Shown one piece after another: positions 1 through 9,256 of a DNA stretch of 64,000 nt. The notes beneath the pieces are model-generated. The model saw only the letters and a list, made by a program, of their open reading frames with translations. It searched no databases and was not told the DNA's origin. Both the position numbers and the translations under genes were made by a program. Numbering within the stretch: the stretch's first letter is position 1; each line of letters begins with the position of its first letter. The stretch comes from an uncultured Steroidobacter sp. (GTDB taxonomy: Bacteria; Pseudomonadota; Gammaproteobacteria; Steroidobacterales; Steroidobacteraceae), in contig CALLKK010000021.1 of assembly GCA_938008435.1 (NCBI GenBank), forward strand, positions 1 through 64,000. The letters run 5' to 3'.

Positions 1-2475
1 CGCAAAGCGCACGAGGCTCACGACTTCCGTGAGTTGCTCGTCGACAGGTGCACCGCGAACTTTGGCCGCCTCCAGACGCTTGTATGCTTGCCAGACAGTC
101 GCGCAGGTCAGATAGAGCGGTGGGTCCGTGAGCCGCTGCACCAACTCGCGGATAGCGGCATAGGTCAGTTTCTGTTTGCCCAGCGGCTGATTGTAGATGA
201 TTTGCAGCGCCGTCAGCTCGTCGCGGTGCTGCTGGATGAACTCCTTGAAGCTCTTGATCGTCTGCTCGGCACGCTGCAGGTCGAAACCCGTGTGAATGAC
301 CTCGTCGGTCGTCACCTCGTCGATGACGATATCGGTCTTCTGCTTGATGTCTTTCAAGAGCTGGCGCAGTGCCGGCTTGTCGAAGGCTTGGCATGCTTCA
401 TCGATTAGCTTTTCGATGACCTGCTGTTCCTGCTCCGGCGTAGCGACATCGCCGTAGCGATCGATGATCGCCGCCTTCTGCAGGTCTGGATCGATGGCAT
501 CCAACAGCCGTCCTGCGAGTTGTCGCGGCGTGAAGCCGCAAGCTTCCGACACACGCTGCCTGGCTTCGTCGTCCAGCTTGCGATCGAGCGCCGCCAGGCG
601 CGCTGCCAACGAGGACACGGCGTCCTCATCGCGCCGTCCCATCGCGATCTGCTCCAGCAGTGCGTCGAAGCCGACGGTACGCTTGCGTTCCAGCGGCTGG
701 CTGGCGTTCTTCTTGGATTCGGTTACACCGACCGCGTCGATCAGAATGAAGCGCGTCTTGGTCTGCGCGTCCGGCGTTACTTGGCGTAAGTCTGCGTCGG
801 GAATCGTGCGGACGCCGCGCCCCTTCATCTGCTCGTAGTAGCTCTCGGACTTCACGTCACGCATGAAGATGAGCACTTCCACCGGTTTGATGTCCGTGCC
901 GGTAGCGATCATGTCCACGGTGACGGCCACACGCGGCATCGGATCGACACGAAACGCCTTGATCAACTCCTTCGGATCCTCTCCGGTGTTGCGATAGGTG
1001 ATCTTCTTGGCGAAATCATTGCCCTCGCCGAACACTTCACGCACTGCGTGGACGATCTCCTCGGCGTGGTTGTCGTCCTTCGCGAAGATCAGCGTCTTCG
1101 GCAGCCACTTGCCGCTGCGCTCCGGGAACAGCTCGGTGAACACCCGATCCTTGTACGCTTGCAGCACGGCGCGGATCTGATTGGGATTGACCACCGAGCG
1201 GTCGAGCTCCTGCGCCGTGTACTCGAGATCGTTGTCGAGACTCTCGTAGCGCACCTTGCGAGTACGCCGGTCGCGTACCGGCACCTGGAAGCCGGCTTCG
1301 TCCACCTCGATCTTGCCGCCCTGCTCGGTCACGCGAGTTCGAATGCGATAAATCTCGTAACCCACGTTGACGCCGTCCGCCACCGAACGCTCGTACGGAT
1401 ACTCGGCCACCAGGTTCTGATTGAAAAAGCCCAGCGTGTGCTTGGACGGCGTGGCAGTGAGACCGATCAGGAATGCATCGAAATACTCCAAGACCTGCCG
1501 CCACAGCCCATAGATGGAACGATGACATTCGTCGGTGACGATGAAGTCGAACGTCTCGATCGGAACATCTGGGTTATAGGACAGCGGCAAGACTTCGTCT
1601 TCAGCACCGATCCAGCTCTCGAAGCCGGATCGCTCTTCGTCCTCTTCATCCAGCTCTTTGCCGCGCAGCAATGAGTACATGCGCTGGATCGTCGAGATCA
1701 CCACTTTGGCATCGCGATCGATGCTACCGCCGCGCAAGTGCTGAACGATGTAGGTGTCAGTAAAGCGATTGGCCGCACCGTGCGGCTGAAAGTTCTGGTA
1801 TTCCTTGAGGGTCTGCTCCCCCAAGTTGTTGCGATCGACCAGGAACAGGATGCGCCTGGCGCCAGCGTACTTGAGCAGCCGCCACGAGAAAGTACATGCC
1901 GTGAAGGTCTTGCCAGCGCCGGTCGCTAGTTGAATCAGTGCCCGCGGCTTGTCCTGCGCCAGGGATTGCTCCAAGCCCTGGATGGCCTCGACTTGGCAGT
2001 CACGCAAACCATGCGTGTCCAGGGGAGGCAAAGTCTGCAGGCGCGCGCGAAGGGTCTTGGATTGCAGCAACCACTCACGGAGGGTCTCCGGCCGGTGGAA
2101 TGCGAACACTCGGCGCGAACGCGGCTTGGGGTCGCGCCAGTCGCAGAAGAAGGTTTCCTCGCCGGTGCTCTCGTAAGCAAAGACGAGCGTGTCGTGCCAG
2201 CGCGCGAGATGGACCGGCAGATCGACCATGTACTTGGCCGACTGGTCCGCCACACCGCTGAGGGTCACGCCGGCTTTCTTGGCCTCGATGACACCAGCCG
2301 CCTTGCCGTCGACGAACAGTAGATAGTCGCAGGGACCCGCCGGAAGGGAGAATTCACGGACTGCAACCCCGCAGCCTGCATTGCGGTCGAACTGGTTCCG
2401 GTCCTGCAGTATCCAGCCCGCATCTTCCAGCACGCTATCAATCTTCAGGCGTGCCTGCTGTTCTGGCTCAACCAT
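1..2475 (-). CDS. hsdR: Type I restriction endonuclease subunit R (3' end cut by window edge)
   Basis: Motor/nuclease subunit of a type I restriction enzyme, which translocates DNA with ATP and cuts unmethylated DNA in complex with HsdM and HsdS. The reading frame is open from ATG at 2475 to base 1 (825 codons), so the C-terminus lies outside the window. Visible order: N-terminal PD-(D/E)XK nuclease (D50, then E64-A-K66), SF2 helicase Walker A TGAGKT (185-190), DECH box (315-318), LTATPSKHT motif III, and an EcoR124/EcoEI-like C-terminal region. The start has a purine-rich site (AGGGGGCA) directly before ATG. It is the first gene inside the putative Tn7-like end downstream of glmS. No hsdM or hsdS is in the window; they would have to lie further left. 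A family relative (an orphan DEAD-family R subunit) cannot be excluded until these partners are seen. Confidence 0.93.
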   Translation of the reverse strand, partial: MVEPEQQARLKIDSVLEDAGWILQDRNQFDRNAGCGVAVREFSLPAGPCDYLLFVDGKAAGVIEAKKAGVTLSGVADQSAKYMVDLPVHLARWHDTLVFAYESTGEETFFCDWRDPKPRSRRVFAFHRPETLREWLLQSKTLRARLQTLPPLDTHGLRDCQVEAIQGLEQSLAQDKPRALIQLATGAGKTFTACTFSWRLLKYAGARRILFLVDRNNLGEQTLKEYQNFQPHGAANRFTDTYIVQHLRGGSIDRDAKVVISTIQRMYSLLRGKELDEEDEERSGFESWIGAEDEVLPLSYNPDVPIETFDFIVTDECHRSIYGLWRQVLEYFDAFLIGLTATPSKHTLGFFNQNLVAEYPYERSVADGVNVGYEIYRIRTRVTEQGGKIEVDEAGFQVPVRDRRTRKVRYESLDNDLEYTAQELDRSVVNPNQIRAVLQAYKDRVFTELFPERSGKWLPKTLIFAKDDNHAEEIVHAVREVFGEGNDFAKKITYRNTGEDPKELIKAFRVDPMPRVAVTVDMIATGTDIKPVEVLIFMRDVKSESYYEQMKGRGVRTIPDADLRQVTPDAQTKTRFILIDAVGVTESKKNASQPLERKRTVGFDALLEQIAMGRRDEDAVSSLAARLAALDRKLDDEARQRVSEACGFTPRQLAGRLLDAIDPDLQKAAIIDRYGDVATPEQEQQVIEKLIDEACQAFDKPALRQLLKDIKQKTDIVIDEVTTDEVIHTGFDLQRAEQTIKSFKEFIQQHRDELTALQIIYNQPLGKQKLTYAAIRELVQRLTDPPLYLTCATVWQAYKRLEAAKVRGAPVDEQLTEVVSLVRFA

Positions 2476-2550
2476 TGCCCCCTGTCCTCCACAGTCGCAT
2501 AGCCAGCCTTGCGTTTCCTGCCTCCTCTTAGAACACAGCATCCCTCGCGC

Positions 2551-2633
2551 AACGACTTTGTTTTTGAGGAAGCGACTATGTTTTCGAGGAAAAGACTTTG
2601 TTCTTCAGGAAACGACTTTGTTTTCGGCGCACA
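2551..2633 (-). mobile_element. Putative Tn7-like transposon right end in attTn7
   Basis: On the minus strand, 24 bp after the glmS stop codon, a terminus TGTGCGCC starts at 2633. It is followed by four back-to-back 20-bp repeats (2611-2630, 2591-2610, 2571-2590, 2551-2570) sharing the core AANACAAAGTCNTT with small changes. Tn7 begins TGTGGGCG, carries four overlapping ~20-22 bp TnsB sites in its right end, and inserts about 25 bp past glmS with that end facing glmS. All three properties are matched. The bases AGGCT at 2634-2638 would be the 5-bp target duplication. No tns gene is in the window, so the other end and the transposase are unseen. Confidence 0.75.
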
Positions 2634-2657
2634 AGGCTATGTCCTTCACCAGCGCGT

Positions 2658-4493
2658 TCACTCCACCGTGACGCTCTTCGCCAAATTTCTCGGCTGATCG
2701 ACGTCCGTGCCTTTCAGAATCGCGCAGTGGTAAGCCAGCAGCTGCAGCGGGATCGTGTAGATCGCGGGAGCCTGGAAGTGGCTGACGTGCTTCGGCATCG
2801 TGATGACCGTGACGCCTTCGGATGATTCGAGCCCGGCATCCGGATCGGCGAACACGTAGAGCTCGCCGCCGCGGGCGCGCACTTCCTGCAGGTTCGACTT
2901 GAGCTTCTCGAGCAGGTCGTTGTTCGGCGCAACGGCGATAACGGGCATATCGGCATCGACAAGCGCGAGCGGGCCGTGCTTGAGCTCGCCGGCGGGATAC
3001 GCTTCGGCGTGGATATAGGAAATTTCCTTGAGCTTGAGCGCGCCTTCCATCGCCACGGGGTGCATCTGACCGCGCCCGAGGAACAGCGCGTGATGCTTGT
3101 CGGCAAAGCGCTTGGCGAGCTCTTTGATCGTCGTATCGAGATGCAGCGTCTTTTCGATCAGCGACGGAATTTCGATCAGCCGTTGCACGAGCCCACGCTC
3201 GCGCTCGGCATCGATGCCATGACATTTCGTGAGCGCGACGACGAGCATGCCGAGCGCAACGAGCTGCGTGGTGAACGCCTTCGTCGATGCGACACCGATT
3301 TCCGGACCCGCGCGCGTGAGCAGCACGAGCTCGGATTCGCGCACGAGCGAGCTTTCGGGGACGTTGCAGATGGCAAGCGTCGATAGATAACCGAGCTGCT
3401 TGGCCATGCGCAGCGCGGCGAGCGTGTCTGCCGTTTCGCCCGACTGCGAGATCGTGACGAACAACGTGTTCTTCGGCACGACGGGATTGCGATAGCGATA
3501 TTCGCTCGCGATCTCGACCCAGCAAGGCAGGCGCGCGATCTGTTCGATGTAGTACTTCGCCACGGCGCCGGCGTGATAGCTGGTACCGCACGCCACGATC
3601 TGCACGGCTTCGGCGCGGCGGAAGATCTCCGTCGCCATCGGGCCGAAGGCGGCTTCGAGGAGCCTGCCGCCGGCGACGCGCTCTTCGAGCGTTTGCGCAA
3701 TGGCGCGCGGCTGCTCGTAGATTTCCTTGAGCATGTAATGCTCGAAATCGCCCTTCTCGGCCGCATCGGCGGACAGCTCGCTTTCGCGCACGGCGCGCTG
3801 AGCGCGATTGCCTTCGGTGTCGAGGATGCGAATGCTGGTGCGCTTGATCTCGGCGACGTCGCCTTCTTCGAGGAAGACGAAGCGACGCGTGACGGGCAAC
3901 AGCGCGGAGACGTCAGAGGCGACGAAGTTTTCGCCTTCGCCGAGGCCGATGACGACCGGGCAGCCGACGCGGGCGATCACGATCGTGTCGGGCGCATCTT
4001 CCGACAGCACCGCGAGCGCATAGGCGCCTTCGAGCTCCGCGACAGTTGCACGCACCGAGCGGAACAGGTCGCCGAGCTTCTGCTTGTGATAGTGGATGCG
4101 GTGCGCGATCACCTCGGTGTCGGTTTCCGAGGAGAAGGTGTAGCCGAGCTTGGTGAGCTCCTCGCGCAGATCCTCGTGATTCTCGATGATGCCGTTGTGA
4201 ACGATCGCGATACCGTCGCGCGAGATGTGCGGATGGGCATTGCGCTCGGACGGCACGCCATGGGTCGCCCAACGGGTGTGCGCGATGCCGACAGCGCCCT
4301 CGAGCGGCGTTTCGGCCATGGCGTCCTGCAGCGCCTTGACCTTACCCACGGTGCGCAGGCGGCGCAGGTGGCCGCTTGCGTTGAGCACGGCAACGCCGGC
4401 GGAGTCATAACCGCGGTACTCGAGTCGCCTCAGGCCCTCGATCAAGACCGGAACGATGTTGCGATCAGCGATGGCGCCGACAATGCCGCACAT
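2658..4493 (-). CDS. glmS: Glutamine--fructose-6-phosphate aminotransferase (isomerizing)
   Basis: Makes glucosamine-6-phosphate from fructose-6-phosphate and glutamine, the first committed step to UDP-GlcNAc for peptidoglycan and LPS. The 611-aa product starts at MCGIVG, where Cys2 becomes the N-terminal nucleophile of the class II amidotransferase domain. Two SIS sugar-isomerase domains follow (CGTSYHAG at 302-309, SQSGETADT at 349-357), and the protein ends in the family's KSVTVE tail. An upstream in-frame ATG would add 17 residues before the catalytic Cys and is therefore rejected. AAGGA sits 8 nt before the chosen ATG. It follows glmU on the same strand after 195 bp. The 3' end is the classical TnsD recognition region, and a Tn7-like end lies just past it. 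Confidence 0.98.
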   Translation of the reverse strand: MCGIVGAIADRNIVPVLIEGLRRLEYRGYDSAGVAVLNASGHLRRLRTVGKVKALQDAMAETPLEGAVGIAHTRWATHGVPSERNAHPHISRDGIAIVHNGIIENHEDLREELTKLGYTFSSETDTEVIAHRIHYHKQKLGDLFRSVRATVAELEGAYALAVLSEDAPDTIVIARVGCPVVIGLGEGENFVASDVSALLPVTRRFVFLEEGDVAEIKRTSIRILDTEGNRAQRAVRESELSADAAEKGDFEHYMLKEIYEQPRAIAQTLEERVAGGRLLEAAFGPMATEIFRRAEAVQIVACGTSYHAGAVAKYYIEQIARLPCWVEIASEYRYRNPVVPKNTLFVTISQSGETADTLAALRMAKQLGYLSTLAICNVPESSLVRESELVLLTRAGPEIGVASTKAFTTQLVALGMLVVALTKCHGIDAERERGLVQRLIEIPSLIEKTLHLDTTIKELAKRFADKHHALFLGRGQMHPVAMEGALKLKEISYIHAEAYPAGELKHGPLALVDADMPVIAVAPNNDLLEKLKSNLQEVRARGGELYVFADPDAGLESSEGVTVITMPKHVSHFQAPAIYTIPLQLLAYHCAILKGTDVDQPRNLAKSVTVE

Positions 4494-4688
4494 GTGAATG
4501 TCCTTGAGATCTTTGCCGTAAGCGGGCGTACGGGGAACGCCCACGCGCGGGCATTCTACGCATTTCAGGGACCCGGAAGCATGGCCAAGCGCACACTTGC
4601 GACTTCAGGCCACATTGGGTGCGGCGACCGCTGACGGCGGATGGCGACGGTGTGAAGTGCCCGGCGTCAGAAAGGCCGGGTCGCCCGT

Positions 4689-6119
4689 TCAACTCTTTTT
4701 CGTCGGGCGCCGCCACCCATCGACGGTGACCTGGCGGGCGCGCGCCAAGGTGAGCTTGCCGTCCGGGGCGTCTTTGGTGATCGTGGAACCCGCGCCGATC
4801 GTGGCCTCGGCCCCGATCTTGACCGGGGCGACGAGCATCGACCCGGAGCCGATGAACGCACCGTCGCCGATTTCCGTGCGCGACTTGTTCACGCCGTCGT
4901 AATTGCAGGTGATGGTGCCGGCGCCGACGTTGATCTTGCGGCCGAGGACTGCATCGCCCAGGTACGTGAGGTGATTGGCCTTGCTGCCGGCGCCGATCTC
5001 GCTCTTCTTCACCTCGACGAAGTTGCCGATGTGCACATCTTCGTGCAAAACGCTGTCAGGCCGGATGCGCGCGAACGGTCCGATCGAATTGCGCGGTCCG
5101 ACGGTCGAGCGATCGATGATCGAGTTCGGATGGATCTCGGTGTCGGCGCCGATGCGGCAGTCTTTGAGGATGCAGTTGGGTCCGATGCGCACGCGATCGG
5201 CGAGCTCGACCTTGCCGATCAGCACGACGTTGACGTCGATATAAACATCGCGCCCGGTCGTGACTTCGCCGCGAATATCGATGCGTGCGGGATCGACGAC
5301 GGTCACGCCGTTGAGCATGAGCTCGGTGGCCTTCTGCAAGCGATGCGCGCTTTCGAGCTGCGCGAGCTGCACTTTGTCGTTCACCCCGAGCACCTCCACT
5401 TCGGTCGGCGCCACTACGGTGTTAACTTTCAAACCGTCGCGCACCGCCATCAAGATCACGTCCGTGAGGTAGTACTCGCCTTGTGCGTTGTCGTTGCGCA
5501 AGGCCGCGAGCCAACGGCGCAGCGCCTTGGCGCGCAACGCCATCAGCCCGGTGTTGATTTCGTTGATCGCACGCTCCTTCGTGTTCGCGTCCTTGTCTTC
5601 GACGATGCGCACGACATTGCCTGCGCCGTCACGCACCACGCGCCCGTAACCACTTGGGTCACGCAGAATGGCGGTCAGCAATCCGATCGAGCGCTCGCTG
5701 CACTGAGCGGCCACTTGCTCGAGCGTGGCAGGCTGCACGAGCGGGACGTCGCCGTACAGCACGAGGACATCGTGATCGTCGGGGATGGCCGGCATCGCTT
5801 GGGCAACAGCGTGTCCGGTACCGAGCTGCTCGGCCTGCAGCACCCAATTGACGGTCTCGGCCGCGAAGGCTTCGCGAACGCGCTCGCCGCCATGCCCATA
5901 TACGACGTGGATGGTGTGCGCACCGAGCGTTTTCGCCGCTTGCAGCACGTGCGCGAGAATCGGCCGGCCGGCGAGCGGCTGCAGCACTTTCGGCAGGTCG
6001 GACTTCATGCGCTTGCCCTGACCGGCCGCGAGAATGACGACGGAGAGCGGGGCGCGCGCGAGGCGCGAGGCGCTGGGCTCTAGGGTCTGGCTAGAAGAGG
6101 TCTTGTCGGTGAGCGTCAT
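4689..6119 (-). CDS. glmU: Bifunctional GlcN-1-P acetyltransferase / GlcNAc-1-P uridylyltransferase
   Basis: Carries out the last two steps to UDP-GlcNAc in the cytoplasm: acetyl-CoA-dependent N-acetylation, then uridylylation. The 476-aa protein has the nucleotidyltransferase signature LAAGQGKRM (30-38) and YGDVPL in the N-terminal half. A left-handed beta-helix of hexapeptide repeats follows, with the acetyltransferase region NHLTYLGDAVLG and NYDG. It is longer than E. coli GlmU (456 aa) by an N-terminal extension of about 20 residues rich in Ser/Thr/Ala. It lies between the ATP synthase operon and glmS, the common gammaproteobacterial order. A terminator separates it from atpC, so it probably has its own promoter. 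Confidence 0.97.
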   Translation of the reverse strand: MTLTDKTSSSQTLEPSASRLARAPLSVVILAAGQGKRMKSDLPKVLQPLAGRPILAHVLQAAKTLGAHTIHVVYGHGGERVREAFAAETVNWVLQAEQLGTGHAVAQAMPAIPDDHDVLVLYGDVPLVQPATLEQVAAQCSERSIGLLTAILRDPSGYGRVVRDGAGNVVRIVEDKDANTKERAINEINTGLMALRAKALRRWLAALRNDNAQGEYYLTDVILMAVRDGLKVNTVVAPTEVEVLGVNDKVQLAQLESAHRLQKATELMLNGVTVVDPARIDIRGEVTTGRDVYIDVNVVLIGKVELADRVRIGPNCILKDCRIGADTEIHPNSIIDRSTVGPRNSIGPFARIRPDSVLHEDVHIGNFVEVKKSEIGAGSKANHLTYLGDAVLGRKINVGAGTITCNYDGVNKSRTEIGDGAFIGSGSMLVAPVKIGAEATIGAGSTITKDAPDGKLTLARARQVTVDGWRRPTKKS

Positions 6120-6130
6120 ACGCCAGTCAC

Positions 6131-6158
6131 TCTAAACCGACTGAGGATTGGTGAACAA
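6131..6158 (-). promoter_or_regulatory. Candidate sigma70 promoter of glmU
   Basis: On the minus strand TTGTTC (6158-6153) and TTTAGA (6136-6131) are separated by 16 bp, about 12 bp before the glmU start region. Both boxes are imperfect. The position, downstream of the atp terminator and upstream of glmU, is what makes it credible. Confidence 0.35.
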
Positions 6159-6170
6159 ATGCGCGCGGGG

Positions 6171-6195
6171 AAAAATGCGTCACGAAGGACGCATT
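6171..6195 (-). terminator. Intrinsic terminator of the atp operon
   Basis: Read on the minus strand, AATGCGTC and GACGCATT form a perfect 8-bp stem around a 6-nt loop, followed at once by five T. It sits about 37 bp past the atpC stop, where the ATP synthase operon should end. Confidence 0.75.
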
Positions 6196-6204
6196 CATCT
6201 GGCC

Positions 6205-6232
6205 AGAGCCCAGTGCCCAGAGCCCAGAGCCC
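6205..6232. repeat. Heptameric repeat locus 1 (3' of atpC)
   Basis: Four abutting 7-bp units AGAGCCC, AGTGCCC, AGAGCCC, AGAGCCC run from a GGCC core (6201) into the atpC stop codon. Three units are identical and one is variant. Member of the dispersed heptad family in this window. Confidence 0.85.
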
Positions 6233-6654
6233 TATTGCTTGATCTTGCGCAGCTTCTCGATGGCGCGGATCTGCGCCATGGCGCGCGCAAGCTCGGCCTG
6301 CGCTTCGGCCAACTCGATCTTGCCGGTGCGGTCGCGCAACGCTTCCTCGGCGCGCTGCTTGGCCTGCAATGCAGCCGCTTCGTCGAGATCGTGCGCACGC
6401 AGCGCGGTATCCGCGAGCACGGTAACCACATGCGGCTGAATCTCGAGCGCACCGCCCGAGACGAAGAAGAAGTGCTCCTCGCCCGCAGGCGTCTGAACGC
6501 GCACTTCACCGGGGTTGAGCGTGGTGAGAAGCGGCGCATGGCGAGGCGCAATGCCGATCTCGCCCATGACCGCCGGCGCGAACACCATCGACGCCTCGCC
6601 CGAGAAGATCTCGCCTTCGGCGCTGACGATGTCGACGTGGATGGTGGATGCCAT
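6232..6654 (-). CDS. atpC: F1Fo ATP synthase subunit epsilon
   Basis: Epsilon subunit of the F1 central stalk. It couples rotation between gamma and the c-ring and can inhibit ATP hydrolysis. The 140-aa product has the N-terminal beta-sandwich (VDIVSAEGEIFSG, GIAPRHAPLLT) and a C-terminal two-helix region rich in Ala, Glu and Arg. Its length is usual for the family (about 139). It is the last gene of the operon, 99 bp after atpD. A hairpin lies in that gap, and a heptad repeat and terminator lie beyond the stop. Confidence 0.96.
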   Translation of the reverse strand: MASTIHVDIVSAEGEIFSGEASMVFAPAVMGEIGIAPRHAPLLTTLNPGEVRVQTPAGEEHFFFVSGGALEIQPHVVTVLADTALRAHDLDEAAALQAKQRAEEALRDRTGKIELAEAQAELARAMAQIRAIEKLRKIKQ

Positions 6655-6709
6655 GGCTTACCTTCTGTGTGATCCGGTTCGCTGCAATCGTCGGGGACCG
6701 AACGGCGCG

Positions 6710-6730
6710 GCGACGAAGCGGTTTCGTCGC
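6710..6730 (-). other. Intercistronic hairpin atpD-atpC
   Basis: GCGACGAA and TTCGTCGC form a perfect 8-bp stem with a 5-nt loop in the atpD-atpC gap. No T-run follows on either strand, so it looks like an mRNA processing or stability element, not a terminator. Confidence 0.5.
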
Positions 6731-6753
6731 TGCGCCCGACGGTCGCCGCAGTA

Positions 6754-8184
<1,431 letters not shown>

Positions 8185-8198
8185 TTGCTCAACCTCGA

Positions 8199-8219
8199 GG
8201 CTGTGGGCTGAAAGCTCCG
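8199..8219. repeat. Heptameric repeat locus 2 (atpG-atpD gap)
   Basis: Three 7-bp units GGCTGTG, GGCTGAA and AGCTCCG lie just upstream of the atpD start. More degenerate than the other loci but with the same period and GGCT core. Confidence 0.6.
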
Positions 8220-8298
8220 GGCGCTTTTGCCGGAGTCCCTCGCCCCCTTAACCAATATTGCTTGTATATGCCATTCAATCCGGTACTGCCGACTTGCG

Positions 8299-9162
8299 CT
8301 ACACGGCCGCCGCGCCGCCGACGATCTCGCTGATTTCCTTCGTGATCGCCGCCTGACGGGCCTTGTTGTAGATCAACTGCAGCTCTTCGATGAGCTTGCC
8401 GGCGTTGTCGGTCGCGGCCTTCATCGCGACCATGCGCGCGGCCATTTCGCACGCGACGTTCTCGACCGCACCCTGATAGACCTGCGACTCGATGTAGCGC
8501 ATGAGCAAACCATCGAGGAGATCGGCGGCCGAAGGCTCGTAGATGTAATCCCAGTGCTTCTGCAGCTTGTCTTCGTCTTCGGTGACGACCGGCAGGAGCT
8601 GGCGCACCACCGGCTTCTGGCTCATCGTGTTCACGAAGACGTTGTGCACGAGGAACAGGCGATCGATCTTGCCTTCCTTGTAGAGGTCGAGCATCACCTT
8701 CACGGTGCCGATCAGATCGGCCACGTGCGGGCGATCGCCGAGGTGCGTCACGGTCGCGAGCGTCTTGACGTTGCCGAGGCGGCGGAAGAACTGCACGCCC
8801 TTCGCGCCGATCAAGCACAGCGACACTTCAGCGCCGCGGTCCTGCCACTCGCGCAGCTGCGCCAGCGCGGTCTTGAACAGGTTGACGTTGAGGCCGCCGG
8901 CAAGACCGCGATCGGTCGTGATGATGATGAAGCCGACCGACTTCGGCTCGCGCTCGACCAGGTACGGATGGCGGAAATCCGGATTCGCGTGCCGCAAGTG
9001 ACCGATCACGCGACGGATCTTCTCCGAGTAAGGACGCGTCGCGCGCATGCGATCCTGCGCTTTGCGCATCTTGCTCGCGGCGACCATTTCCATCGCCTTG
9101 GTGATCTTCTGCGTGCTCTTGAAGCTCGCGATCTTGATGCGGATCTCTTTTACGCCGGGCAT
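8299..9162 (-). CDS. atpG: F1Fo ATP synthase subunit gamma
   Basis: Rotating central-stalk subunit. The 287-aa product has the family start MPGVKEIRIKIASFKSTQKITKAMEMV split over the first 30 residues (N-terminal coiled-coil helix). The middle carries TDRGLAGGLN, and the C-terminal helix ends in NKARQAAITKEI. Length is normal. It lies between atpA and atpD in the usual order, with a paired heptad element upstream. Confidence 0.97.
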   Translation of the reverse strand: MPGVKEIRIKIASFKSTQKITKAMEMVAASKMRKAQDRMRATRPYSEKIRRVIGHLRHANPDFRHPYLVEREPKSVGFIIITTDRGLAGGLNVNLFKTALAQLREWQDRGAEVSLCLIGAKGVQFFRRLGNVKTLATVTHLGDRPHVADLIGTVKVMLDLYKEGKIDRLFLVHNVFVNTMSQKPVVRQLLPVVTEDEDKLQKHWDYIYEPSAADLLDGLLMRYIESQVYQGAVENVACEMAARMVAMKAATDNAGKLIEELQLIYNKARQAAITKEISEIVGGAAAV

Positions 9163-9180
9163 GTGAGCTTCGCTGGCTTC

Positions 9181-9251
9181 GGGCTACGGGCTACGGGCTA
9201 GAGCAAGAAGATTCTTGTCTGGCCGTCGCCCGTGGTCCGTCGCCCGTGGCC
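9181..9251. repeat. Heptameric repeat locus 3, inverted pair (atpA-atpG gap)
   Basis: Left arm: GGGCTAC (9181-9187), GGGCTAC (9188-9194), GGGCTAG (9195-9201). Right arm, inverted: GGCC core, then GTCGCCC (9225-9231), GTGGTCC, GTCGCCC, GTGGCC. The centre holds CAAGAA-GA-TTCTTG, a small palindrome. Both arms keep exact 7-bp spacing but use different unit sequences. Confidence 0.85.
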
Positions 9252-9256
9252 TCCGT

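Noticed and set aside
1..2475. hsdR as a pseudogene because it has no stop codon
   Set aside because: The frame is intact with all catalytic motifs and simply runs off the window edge.
2476..2550. A tiny upstream frame (about ten codons) ending at the hsdR start
   Set aside because: Its GAGGAGG is about 20 bases from the ATG and no similarity can be judged at that length.
2551..2650. The 20-bp tandem repeats as a CRISPR array
   Set aside because: The copies abut directly with no spacers, and no cas gene is present.
4659..4680. CCCGGC/GCCGGG hairpin after glmU as a terminator
   Set aside because: Only 6 bp of stem, a 9-base loop and no T-run; glmU and glmS may be co-transcribed.
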